Assembly: GCF_030269925.1 (NCBI RefSeq)
Contig: NC_085128.1
Coordinates: 10,976,501 to 11,040,500 of the forward strand
DNA: 64,000 nucleotides
Reading direction: 5' to 3'
From: Bombyx mori
Taxonomy: Eukaryota > Arthropoda > Insecta > Lepidoptera > Bombycidae
Each line of letters starts with the position of its first letter. Position 1 is the first letter of the stretch. The notes beneath the pieces are model-generated. The model was not told the origin of the DNA. It saw nothing but the letters and a program-made list of their open reading frames with translations, and did not search any database. The translations under genes were made by a program, and so were the position numbers. Below are positions 1 through 13,400 of this stretch, piece by piece.

Positions 1-1314
1 CAACTGGCTACCAGTAAACGTGATACCGCCGGTATTACATTAATCGGATTAATCGTCATTAATGCAAAAGTTATTGCTTTTTTATCGTGACGTTATTGCT
101 GCAGTGGGGATTAGTTTTATCCAATGACTTTTGTGTGGTTATTGTATTTTTTTTGTTTTGAAAACTCGATTCGATTCAATCCAGTTTACGTTTACGTTGA
201 ACGATCAATATGCGATATTTTCTTCTAAATCGTCGGCTGGAATAGGGTTCTTAGCTTCGGCTTCACAGGGTATTCCGAAAAGCACTAATTCTATCTATTG
301 GCTGTGAACGGAGATGCATATGCCGATTTTATTTACTCCATATATTAGTAATGCTTATATTTTTTGGTGCTTGATAGAAAACAAATTGGTAGATTTAAAA
401 TGTTATATTTTTTGTTTAAACGAGGTGCTTGGGTAGTATTTGTTTTAGTTTATAGTACCTACAGTCAAATGTTTCGTATACTTTTTTTACCTTTTTATTT
501 TATTTTAATTTCAACGTTGTTCTTTTAAAGTATATCAAATTTAAATTTACCAAATAAGTGTTCCTTTGAAATTGAAATTTCTAATAATTGAGACTAGCTG
601 TTTAAAATATGCGGTCCTTAACCTCCATTTTTTTAATGTCATTAACGTAGGTACATATGTATATAGAAAATTTTATGTATCTGTAATATTAACAATTTTA
701 ATTGTAACATACTACATAGGTTGTAGAGCATTAAATTAAATAAAAATCATATTCCTTTACTAGAAATAGTGATGTGTACAAAATGTTACTGATGGTAAGT
801 TTCGCCATTGGAACGATTTAGGCAAGAGTCGATTGAAAATACACTGTAAGGTAAATAGTTTTATATGTGTAAGGTTGCAAGTTGCAGTTGGTGTTAAACG
901 TGTTTTTCGAGTTATATGTAAATTAACGTTCGAGGAAAAATATGGTTTTTTTTTGCACAGCGATCGAGATAATGGATATATGTGTGTGATGCTTCATGGT
1001 TTTCCTTAATCGCTTTTGTGTATTGTGTAACTCACATCCTAAATTTTCTGGTATTTAATATACGCACAGAAAGGCCTAGTACTTTTTGATCGTAAACTCA
1101 CACTTTGTCACGAAGTGTTCGTAACAACGCCTCGCTTCGTCCTCAATACGTTACTAAGCAACATGTGTACGAGTAGCCTTTTGTTAATAACAATTCCCGC
1201 GTAATCTCTTGTTCACTTGGTCCCTTTTTGTTTTGTGCAAATTAAAGTTACGATTAATCGAATAGTCCTGTAGTAACATCAAATTATATTAAAATGAATA
1301 AACTAAAAAAACAG
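1..1314. other. Ogdh intron, upstream part; no feature seen
   Basis: AT-rich sequence with stops in all frames and no recognisable repeat or exon. It should be the end of the intron between the N-terminal exons (outside the window) and the exon at 1315. Confidence 0.6.
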
Positions 1315-1417
1315 ATCCGGGGACATCATGTAGCGAAACTCGATCCGTTGGAGATTGCGAACTACGATTTGGGCGGTAAAAGTCCCACTGAAGTGATACA
1401 CAACAGCTACAGATTTG
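1315..1417 (+). CDS. Ogdh: Ogdh exon (first visible): [12 protein letters not shown] segment
   Basis: The exon starts at phase 0 after AACAG and ends in phase 1 before GTAAGG. It encodes [21 protein letters not shown] and then [12 protein letters not shown]. In vertebrates the corresponding segment comes from alternatively used exons and carries an acidic Ca-responsive DADLD-type motif; here the position reads NYDLGG. The acceptor has almost no pyrimidine tract, and an in-frame ATG lies 21 bp upstream at 1294. Confidence 0.9.
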
Positions 1418-4400
1418 GTAAGGAGGCGGTAGTATGGCGGAGTATGGACGCTCGATGTACCTCATGAATTGATGTGGTTATGGCGGGACAGTATAGTTAT
1501 TATTATATTCTCTGGGCGTTTTCGTTCCGCGAGGTTTTAGGCATGATTTAAAACACTTTATCTATTCGTTTGTATTGCTCGCGATTTTCAATGTCGCAAC
1601 GACTTTGAGAACGATATAAACGCGATATTAGACCGTAAAAGTGTTTTTAATCAAAACTTATTTATCGAGTCTATCATGTAATTTTCAAGAATTAATTTAA
1701 GAGTACGAAGAAATGTTTTGAAGGTTCAAATTGAAACGCATGTTGGTAAACATGTTGTTCGAGAATTTACGAACGAGTTGCAACGTGACTAGCGCTCTAC
1801 TCGATTCTGAATTTTTCTTTCCTGTTAAATCTAGTTTTGACGAAACCTTGTGTTTCCGAATATTTGGGAGTTAATGCCGAAAGGAAAAGTAAATTGTATT
1901 GTACCGCTATTCAGAATCAAAGTTACATAATGGACTCCATAGTGGTTGAGTAAAAGCGATAAATGTTATCTTTTCTGACTGTGCGATACTGGGTGTAATT
2001 ATAGAATGACTTTTCAAAATTAGCGTTTAGCATTTATGTTGCGTTCGACAACAACAAAAATAAAATGCCATTCTGAATCCGATTTAATCACTAAACCAGC
2101 GATTGTTTGAATGTTAATAACACTGCGAGCCATAACTACAGAAGATCTATCTCATTTGATGCTGGTAGTGCACGCGGTTTCGCTAGCACGCTCATTTTAA
2201 TCTATCAAAGCCCTCAAATAATAGTTTCCCCTACTTTTCTGGTTATTACCTAATTTCTCTTTTCCAATGTATGTGCCATACCTTATTTTGGTAAAAACGT
2301 TATCAGATTTTGAGACGTGCAACTGTTGTTTATCGAACGCAGGGCTTTAATCGATTAATATACTGTTGGTTTGACATTGCACGAATTTTGCATGTACACG
2401 TGTGTTTCGACATAAACACCAATTGCATGGTTTTAGAAGAAAAAAAAAACAAATTGTCTTGTCTATCGAAACAATCGAAAATAAAATCGTTTTATTCCGA
2501 CATTGACTTATGAAACGCAGTATGGTAACGTCTGTATATGAATAGCACACCTACATTCTGTAAGCATTGGATCAGCGCCAGGGGTCATCTCGACGAGGAT
2601 AACATTGGAACATCGAATTACGTCAGAGTGTTTTTTTCATCACAGGCTCGATTGCGCTTCGAAATCGATTAAGTTTTAATATCGAAGCTATGGTGTTGAA
2701 AATCGATTATATTTTATTTAATGTTGTTAATTTTGTGATGATTTCAAGGGCTTCGTATGGTATTACATAAGGTTGCGGGGGTAGTATGTCAGAGATGTTC
2801 GAATGTCTATTTGGGTTGTATCTTTATCAAAAATAGGCTGAATCGTTATGAGCACATGTATTGGTTGTTCTATTTTCCTTCAACCGAACTAGTAAAGGGA
2901 TATGATATCATTTCAATATGCTTTTCATGTGCTTCCTTATGAACTATACGCTTTTTTTCAATATCATGCATTTTGGTTTATACTTTTAGAGATTATTTGA
3001 GAGATGGTGAGGGAATTTTTAGTCATGATAATTAATTCGCTTCTGTTCTATGAAATAGCGATATTTTCTTTTGTTTGTTGAGACTTTTGTCTTTAGGTGC
3101 GTTATTCGTTTAACACCAATTGGGCCATGATATATTTTATGCTCGGCCACCTTATCTCTTTTTTAGCAATTACATACTTATCTAGAATGCGTTCTAATTA
3201 TTCTAATTCCCTCACCATCTGAACCTACAAGTTCTAAGACACATCCTACGAATGTATCCACTCTTATTGCTCACTTGTAAATTCTAGATGAAGCCGACAT
3301 GGACAGGGTATTCAAACTACCCTCAACTACGTTTATCGGCGAAAAAGAAAAAGCGCTCCCGTTGAGGTGAGTCTTACTGATTGTAGAATAAGACACACTT
3401 TCGGGATTGAAATGTTTTTTAATAAGTTATTGTTTTGTATCGAATTTGGCCCGACTGGGTCAAGGCCCACATGATTTTAAAGACACGGCCAGATGGTCGT
3501 ATTGTGGAAATTCACATTCGAATATTGTAGTCGGGCCTTAATCAGTTATATTGTTTTAATATTATCATTTGATCACAGTTTACGGACTTACAGAGGATGG
3601 TTGCATCTCAGTCAAATATACCATTATAATATGTAATCATGTAAAATGTTGAAGATTTTGATCATGCAATGATCGTGGCCAGAAGTCGTCTTTAAATTAT
3701 TAATCATGTAAAATGTTGAACATTTTGACCATGCAATAATCGTGGCCAGAAGCCGTCTTTAAATCACTCCAAAAATGCACCGTTATAAAAGTTAAATGCA
3801 TACAAAAAGAAATTTCGTGGTCAAATACAGTTTTCGGTCTTATCAGGGACTTATCATTATCTCGAAATGTTTTAACACGTCTCGTATCACGTATTATAGA
3901 TGTTTAAAGCCTGTCGTAAATGTTGGCCTTAACCTTTCGATCGTTTATCGGTTGTGGACTTAGTTGCAAATTATTTATTTACGCATCAGATAAGATCAAT
4001 GTCGCATAATAGGAAATGCACATCTCCAGTACTGAAGTTACGGCCGAATACTTTTAAAAGTAACGAAACATATATGTTGTAGTTTTAATAAAATGGTAAT
4101 TATTACTAATTAATTAAGGCATTCAATGGTAATTTCACTTATGACCACGGACGGAAGTCTTTCAGACTATCGTTACGTTTCATATATTAGATGTATGTAA
4201 TGTCTTGTGTGTTTCCGAGTTCCGTTAGTGGAATGAAAATTTCGTAATTTTTTAACGTTCGGGTTTCTTATTTGAAGTTTCTATACAGTAGGTATGTGAA
4301 AATATAAAAAAACAGAATTTTTGCTTTTTTTCCTCATTTAAATAATTTGTTTGTATTATGTAGAGAAATTCTGAATCGTTTGGAGCAAGCGTACTGCAAC

Positions 4401-7400
4401 AACATCGGTATTGAGTTCATGTTCATAAATTCCCTGGAACAATGCAACTGGATCCGACAGCGCATGGAGCCACCGAACGTAACAAAGATGAACGCTGACC
4501 AGAAGAGGCTCATCCTGGCTCGTCTAACCAGATCAACTGGGTAAGCAGAAATACTCTTTTATATTCATATACAAATATATAGGTAAGATAACTAGAAGAG
4601 TACTGCTTGTGCTTAAGTAGATTTTTTTTTATTGCTTAGATGGGTGGCCGAGCTCACAGCCCTGCTTGGTGTTACCACCTGGCCACCTGGTGTTAATTGG
4701 TTACTGGAGCCATAGACATCTATAACGTAAATGCGTCACCCACCTTGAGATATAAGTTCTAAGGTCTCAAGTATAGTTACAACGGCTGCCCCACCCTTCA
4801 AACCGAAACGCATTACTACTTCACGGCAGAAATAGGCAGGGTGGTGATACCTACCCGCGCGGACTCATAAGAGGTCCTACCAGATTAGCCAATAAATGTA
4901 GTAATTTTATGGCTTTTAAGGAAACATAAAAAATGAATTGTACTATAATTCAGCACCGCAATGTAACATAAACAAATTTGATAACGCGCAAGCCAATTGC
5001 CTTTAAGAATAAGAATATAGTTTTGACAAAAAACAAGATTTATGCTTATCCAACAGCGGTATATCGTTTTCACTTACGTAATAGCAGTGGAAGTTACGGG
5101 AAAGGTTACCTTAGTAGAGGTAGAAATAGATGGCTATATTCACGTCTGCTAGAATGACCAATATTTCTGTACAATTAAAATATATTGCAGGCTGCCAACC
5201 GTTAGCACCCAATACAGATGAAACGTGGAAAAAAAAAGGAACCGTGTCGTAAATGACGAGTCTAATCTGCGACTTCTCAAATAGGCTCCTGATGATTGAG
5301 ATAGATTATTATAGTGTTAACAACATTTAACAATAACAATAACACGCACTTCCACGAAATGAAATGTCAGGAATGACGTATCATACGTGTCAGAACATAT
5401 TATGATGCATATCAAATTTATAAGCTGGCAACTTTTACTAAGGTTATAAAGCTTTTAGGTACAAATAAAAAAGGTTATCATTATTACTCACTAAAATGCA
5501 CAAATACATACTCAATGTGGGTGTGCCTAAATACGTACATAATATTTTTTATCTGTGAATAATATTATTGATACTGAATTCACACATTACCCAATGATAA
5601 ATTTTATCAAAGAACATTCACGCCTAACAAAAACAGCATAATAATTGTTCTAATTGTTCAGCCTAGTAATAATTTTTCCGGTATTCCTGATAAGACTTTA
5701 GTAAATGTAACTTACATATATGATGCCTATTGTAAGGCTTGAAATGTCTGGACTATATTTTTGTTTATATAAATAAAATCGAGTTCTAGAATGCGCCAGC
5801 AAATAGCCTTTGAGAATACGAGGTATAGGCCAAGCCCTGTGAGAAAGAGTGATACCTTAATCTTGAACATTACTTGTACTAGAAATATTTGTTAATGGTA
5901 TGACAATTGGAATAAGCTAAAAAAAAATTATTTATTTTTTATTGCTTAGATGGTTGGACGAGCTCATAGCCCACCTGGTGTTAAGTGGTTACTGGAGCCC
6001 ATAGACATCTATGACGTAAATGCGCCACCCACCTTGCTCTTCTGTTATTATTATTATTGGTTCCATAAATAATCTAATATGATAGGTCCCATCTATATTA
6101 ATATCTGATCCATGGTACATGGTAATTGAAATTTTCTCGACTGCAACCCTCGGTTTTGTCTTGTTTTTCTCCTGCTTTGCGAGGAGGGTAGCGGAATCTA
6201 TTATAACTATATATTACTACTCATAATACCGCCTGATTAAATTCCGGCTTTTCGTGTGGTCCCCGCTATGAATGTTAGCTACACGTACAGAAGGCTAAAG
6301 TGGTGTGAGTGGAGGGAAAATATCCGATTTGCATTTCTGGGAACATCAAAATTATACTAATAGTTTATTCTATACGCTTTTAAAGTATAATTCTAATATA
6401 AACTATAACATTGACTAACAAAGATTGGAGACACGGTAGATGTGTAAATATTTCTCGACATGTCTGGAATGAGGTCTGTATTTCTTACATACGAGAGATA
6501 AAGTTTCTTGTTACGATTTCGTTTGTGATAATGGAGGCCTCGCAATCTAATCGCGACCGTGTAGGTACAACACCGGGGGGGTGATAAATCATCTGTGATT
6601 TGGATTTTATATTCTATGTCCATTTACGTGATTGATACTTTGGTTTAAAAATATAACTTCCTGGTTCTGATAGGTATTGGGATTTTTATCCGCGTTTATT
6701 ATTCTGTAACTACATATAATTATATTTAACTCCATGAGCGACGTTAACCACTCACCATCAGGTGGGTCGTATGCTCGTCTACATATACGGCAATAAAAAC
6801 AAAAAAACTCAAGTTCAAACATCACACATATACGCGTTTAATATAAATTACTGACGGAGACGACAAAACGCTAATTACATTTTAATTAATTTTATATTAG
6901 GGTAATGATCTCATTTTCTTAATAAAGTCAAAATGTAGCTAAGAAGAGAAAATTAAGAAATTGGTTGCAGAGTTCTGTTTGAAATTCAAAATACTTCGGA
7001 CACAGATGCACTTTATGTTAGAGTTCTATTTACTAAATTAAAAATAACATTAAATATTAATTAATGATAGATTTCACTAAAACAAAAAAAAAGTGATAAA
7101 AAATTTCAACATTATTTTGATACCGAACTATTTACTAGAAATCTCAGTATGGTAATTTATATAATTTAATACCCCTATAATTATATTTATTCTACCTTCT
7201 AGATTATTTAGAACGCAAGCGAATTATATTAATCTCGTTAATGTGATAGTTTTCAATGATAAATCCTTGGTGATTGTAGACACGGCCTAAGTGTTGTTTA
7301 TTTTCCTTGTAACGTATATACGGTATGATTTCCCAAATCACTTCAACACGAAACACAAATAAAATCTTCCTTCATTCCGTTTCAGAGTTAAGGTCTTAAA

Positions 7401-10400
7401 GATAACAAAAAAAAAAACATATTTTGAACATTATTATTCAGTCTAATTTACTATTTAGTATTTTATAACTATATCGCTGTTTTCTAAATATTTACTTGTT
7501 TATTTCGGACCGTTCAAAAATTGTCGTCCCTTGTGGACTGTCAATAATAATTATAATAACTGGGAATAAATCACGCACGGTCATCGGGACCCAATTTAGA
7601 AAAATAACACCCAAACAAAGAGCAAAAAACCTTTTCATCACACGAATTTTTGCCCAATGTGGGAATAGAACCAATGACACTGAGGAATTATTCGAGATGA
7701 TACCGGCATCTCGTTTTTACCACCGCACCGCCCGCCACCGGAGTAGAGTTCATCCATACTACCTGGAGCCACTGCGGTCATCCACAGTGCGCTTCCAGAG
7801 ATCTTTTTTGCCACGCACCATCCGGCTATGGAATGAGCTCCCCTCCACGGTGTTTCCCGAGCGCTATGACATGTCCTTCTTCAAACGAGGCTTATGGAGA
7901 GTATTAAGCGGTAGGCAGCGGCTTGGCTCTGCCCCTGGCATTGCTGAAGTCCATGAGCGACGGTAACCACTCACCATCAGGTGGGCCGTATGCTCGTCTG
8001 CCTACAACAGCAATAAAAAAAAAAAACCCTTGGCTCAATAGTCAGGATCGCCAATTATTGCACCACCGAGTTACTCAAATACAAATCAATACATTTTTTT
8101 TTTCTTCCTACCTTAGCTGATAGCCTTGAGAGGCATTTCAGCGTAACCTTAACTAGTAGGTGAGCTCACGGGGTTCAAACCTGACGACGTTGCTAACACG
8201 AACCCTAGCAAGAGCCGTGCTTCGCAGAATCTACCACCGGATTGGAAACGCGACCCACTGAAAAGATCCGACGAAAAACTCAGTGGGCTGTGTCTATGGC
8301 TTAATTCGCTCGTCGAGCCCTTCGTCGCAAGCGACGTGTTCGACGAGGACGGTGACCAGTGCTTGTGGTGCCTTAAAGCACCGTTAATGGATCAGGAGGA
8401 TCCGTAATGACGTGCTTCGGGCGACTTCCCGACGAGAAACTCGAGTGGTCTAGTCAATACAAATACAATGTCAATACATCCTATACTAATATAATTCTGA
8501 AACGTAATGTAATTTTCATTTGCAGGTTCGAGAATTTCCTCGCTAAGAAATGGTCCTCCGAGAAGCGTTTCGGTTTGGAAGGGTGCGAAATTTTGATTCC
8601 GGCGATGAAGCAAGTCATCGACGTTTCCACGAAACTCGGAGTCGAATCCATCATTATGGGCATGCCCCATAGAGGTGAGTATCATTTTTAGTAATATCCT
8701 TTTGAATCGCGTAGTGGCTGAGCCTTTGTTCGCCCCCCTGTCCTGGTGAAACTGGAAAGGCCTCCGGGCCACCAGTAACCCTTCAATCATAAAAAAAGAA
8801 GGTTTTGTCGTTGTATGACCCGCACATGGCTATCTCACATTCGATTCTTCAGCTTGGACCTTCGAATGTAGAACATTAACATAATGATTACTACATTAAT
8901 ATCTACTATGACGTAAATGTAACGTATTACTGGTGGTAGGACCTCTTGTGAGTCCGCACGGGTAGGTACCACTGCCCTGCCTATTTCTGCCGTGAAGCAG
9001 TAATGCATTTCGGCTTGAAGGGTGGAGCAGCCGTTGTAACTATACTGAGACCATAGAACTTATATCGGTGGCGGTTATAAGGTGGGTGGCGCATTTACGT
9101 TGTGGATGTCCATGGGTAACCACTTACCACCAGGTGGGCTGTGAGCTCGTCCACCTGACTAAAAAAAAAAAAATTACATCATTACGCATGCATACCTGTT
9201 ATAAGTGACATTTAATAAAATTAGTTTTATCATGTGACAGTTGTAAACTTTGTATTTTTAGTTTTTGTTAACACAGATCTTTGTTTCAGAATTGTTTTGT
9301 AATTTTGTTTGATTTGAAATAAACAAATGTAATTTAATGGGTTTAATGTTCCACAAACTTTAATTGTTATTCAAATAGTAAAGAGTTTTTGAGTGATAGT
9401 GAACGTGTATATTAGGTTATTTAAATTCTTTGTTTAAATGTATTTAGATTATGATCCACCCGAAAATAATTGCATAGAGTCGGTGAATTATGATGTATCT
9501 TGAAAGTAATTTTTAATTGACGAATTCAAGATTAGCTAGCTTCCCATTCGAAGATCAACATAGAATTTTAACATTATGGATATGTCTTAATTATCTTTGC
9601 TTATTTTAGACTTTTTATGATCGTATCATTTTAAAAATAAAACATGGTGTATAGAATCTTGTTGGTGATCAGGAGAAAAAATTATAAATATGTATACAAA
9701 TAAATTGAGTAAAAATATTATTTAGGATCTCTATATCAATGTGGTTAAGATTGCAAATCATAAAGCTTGTTAGATGTTCTAATATCCCTCTCGAAGCCGT
9801 GATTTCTTATGAATCAATTAAGTTACCATATGTAATCGCTTCCATTCTTTGAAAGTCTCGTGGTGATTATTATTGAGTTGCATCTTGGATGTAATAAGTT
9901 TCATAAGATTCAAACAAATTTATAATTGCGACCTTTGAAGTTAAAACATAAAGTTTACAAAAAAAGATAACTAAATAAGTTTTTTTCCTGAAATTTATGA
10001 TAAAATTCTTGTCATTTTCCTGTAATTTTACCAATTCAATTATTTTTAGAATTATCCTCTAGTCGTATCTTTACAAAATCTATTACAATCAAAACAACAT
10101 CTATTTTAATAAATTATACATTAAGATTGCTATTGCTGCCTTTTCAAAATTAGCCAGTTTATATAAAGGTTGACATTTTATGTTTGTCGCTAATCGTATA
10201 TCAATTTGAGTGAAGAAACACATGGGTCAGTTCTTTCACACAGTACTAGTAGACAGTACTTCTAATGTCTGCGACTAGAGTGACTACAAATAAGAGCGGG
10301 GGCACACGATTTTTACTGGTGGTAGGACCTCTTGTAGCCCGCGCGGGTAGGTACCACCACCCTGCCTATTTCTGCCGTGAAGCAGTAATGCGTTTCGGTT

Positions 10401-13400
10401 TGAAGGGTGGGGCGGCCGTTGTAACTGTACTGAGACCTTACAACGTATATCTCAGGTGGGTGGCGCATTTACGTTGTAGATGTCTATGGGCTCTAGTAAC
10501 CACTTAACAAATATGTGGGCTGTGAGCTCGTCCAACCATCTAAGCAATAAAAAAAATTTCAACGAATCAGCGGGCATATGACCAGGTTGAAATCTTTGCG
10601 GTGCGGCGCCGCAACGCACCGTGTGCCCCCGCTCTTACCCATCTCGTGGCACATGAGCGGTGCGGCGCCGCAACGTTGTTATGTCGCAGGGGTGACGCCG
10701 GCGCCCCAGCAGCTCTGGACAGTCTGTTCATAAAAGACATGCCATAGATATATCTATGTAAGAAGACGCAGCGACACTGCTCCGGCGCCGCACCGGACTT
10801 GCAACCATCGAAACTAGGTGGGGAGGGGTTAATCCGTTGCGACGTCGGAGTGACACCGCGACAGACTTTTATGAACAGACTGTCCAGAGCTGCTGGGGCG
10901 CCGGCGTCACCCCTGCGACATAACAACGTTGCGGCGCCGCACCGCTCATGTGCCCGCCAATACGGTGAAATAATTGCGGTGCGGCGCCACAACGCATCGT
11001 GTGCCTTCGCTCTTACCCACCTCGTCTCTGTGGTTGCAAGTCCGGTGCGCCGCCGCAGCGCATTGTGTGACATGCCATATATATATCTATGTAAGAAGAC
11101 GCAGCGACACCGCTCCGGCGTCGCACCGCCGCCCCCGCAACGCATCGTGTGCCCCCGCCCTTAATGTGTCTGTACTTCGTTTAGTTAATGTCGTCCGTTG
11201 ATGTTTGCAGGGCGCCTCAACGTACTCGCGAACGTGTGCCGTAAGCCTCTGCACCAGCTGTTCACACAGTTCGCCGGTCTCGAAGCTGAGGATGATGTAT
11301 GTATTTTTATGCAATATAATATGTATATATATATACCGAGTGGTAGAAGGCTATTTGGTTTAAGTGACATTTCGCCCAATACCTTTACCTTTGTTATTAA
11401 TGGTGCGTTTTATTTGGTATTAGCATCAATAATTTAATGTATTTAATTGAAGTTCAATTAAGTTCACTCCATTCAAGTATTCAGTCGATTTTCTCACTCC
11501 AAGAGCGTAAGAAATTTCAAATCTAATATTCTTTATTGTAATATTTTTGAATCTCGAAGAGATTTCTCAATAATTCATTGTAATAGTTCGTGCCTCGTGT
11601 ATCCGTTTTATTATGTGTAATTATTGTTAGCCCATTAGATTTTATTTTCACAGTAACATAAACGTCCGTTAGGTAACTGGGGATTAGTTTCAATAAATAG
11701 GTGTATATGCGACCTCACGTCTCAAAGTGCCTCGCAAAACACAGTTAGTAAAATAATGTATAATTTTTGTTTAGGGTTCCGGCGACGTGAAATATCACTT
11801 GGGCACGTACATCGAGCGTTTGAATCGCGTTACCAACAAGAACATTAGATTGGCTGTTTGCGCGAACCCCTCGCACTTGGAGGCCGTCGACCCCGTGGTG
11901 CAGGGCAAGACCAGAGCCGAGCAGTTCTACAGGGGAGACAACGAGGGCAAGAAGGTCGGATATTATGTTTCATTTTATTTATTAACGACTGGTGACCATT
12001 TAAATTGGAACAGAAGTAGACAGGGCCGCGGTGCCTTACCCATTTATTATTTTCAGTTTCGTTTTAATATTTAATTTAAAGTCCTCGTGGTTTAAAGGAT
12101 AAGTAAGACGTCTGGTGCATTTGTATCAAGCAATGCATCGATGTTCGAATTCCTCAGGCGGGTACCAATTTTTCTAATGAAATACGTACTTCATAAATGT
12201 TCACGATTGACTTCCACGGTGATGGAATAACATCGTGTAATAAAAAAGGGTGCGTGTACTTATGTACGCGCGTAAGAAGTTATACTTTATTTTTATTAAA
12301 TTTATTTCTTTTTATTTATTTAAATTTTAATCAATTTGAAAAAAAAATTGATTAAACAACATCCTCAAACACGCATATTGGACATCCCTTTTCTTGACAT
12401 CGTATAAATTCGGTAATTCTCGGTACGGTTCGGAAAGTTCACCTGCGGCTATATCCAGACTCGCCAAGTTACGTCGGTCGTATTGTAATGAGCGATTTAG
12501 TGGGTAACTTCATTCTGTTAATTTTGTGTCACGGTGCGCGCACTGTAAAATTTCACTCTCATCAATTTTTCATAACGCGCCTAAAGAAGTATAACTTCAA
12601 TAAAAGCCGCCATCCACAGATATGAGTTCTAAGGTCTCAGTATAGTACAAGGGCTACCCCACCCTTCAATCTGCAACGCATTACTGCTTCACGGCAAAAA
12701 TAGGCAGGGTGGTGGTACTTACCCGTGCAGACTCACAAGGGGTCCTACCACCAGTAATTACGCAAATTATAATTTTGCGGCTTTTATTTTTATGACACGA
12801 TGTTATTCTTACACCGTGGAAGTAAATCGTGAACATTTGTTGAGTACGTATTTCATTAGAAAAATTGGTACCCTCCACCGGTGCATCGCTAAACACGAAT
12901 GCACCGAACGTCTTATCCGTTAGGCCACGACGACTTCAAACAACTCTATGTCAACAACTCTTGAACATTAGGCATGAGGCAACAGATGTTTCGAAAACAA
13001 TTCTAGTCTACTAGAGAATAACGTGTCCTTATTCGGCACTTACGTCGATCGACACTCGCAATAACATAACGTCATTGTCCAGGTGATGTCGATCCTGCTG
13101 CACGGCGACGCGGCGTTCGCTGGTCAGGGCGTCGTGTTCGAGACGATGCACCTGTCGGACCTGCCCGCCTACACCACGCACGGGACCATACACATCGTCG
13201 CCAACAACCAGATCGGGTTCACGACCGACCCCAGGCACTCCAGATCTTCCGCCTACTGTACAGGTTCGTGCCGACCAGACACGCCTAGACAATAACGCCT
13301 TAAGCTGCTTTCAGACTACGCTATACTATAGTGCTTTTTTTCCCCTGCCTAAGCTGATAGCCTTGAGAGGCTATTTTAGCGTAACCTTAATGAGTAGGTG

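Noticed and set aside
2590..2690. A reading [11 protein letters not shown] that resembles the start of the [12 protein letters not shown] exon (possible mutually exclusive exon)
   Set aside because: The nearest AG does not give the required phase, there is no LDPL, and no donor in phase 1 follows before a stop.
10567..11145. 192-codon open frame on the - strand and several overlapping + frames
   Set aside because: They arise from the GC-rich inverted repeat of the foldback element; the same peptide blocks appear on both strands, which is a palindrome effect.
12081..12247. Possible tRNA gene (A-box and GTTCGAATTCC B-box)
   Set aside because: This is the tRNA-derived head of Bm1; no cloverleaf with paired acceptor stem can be formed. 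The same applies to 47038-47130.
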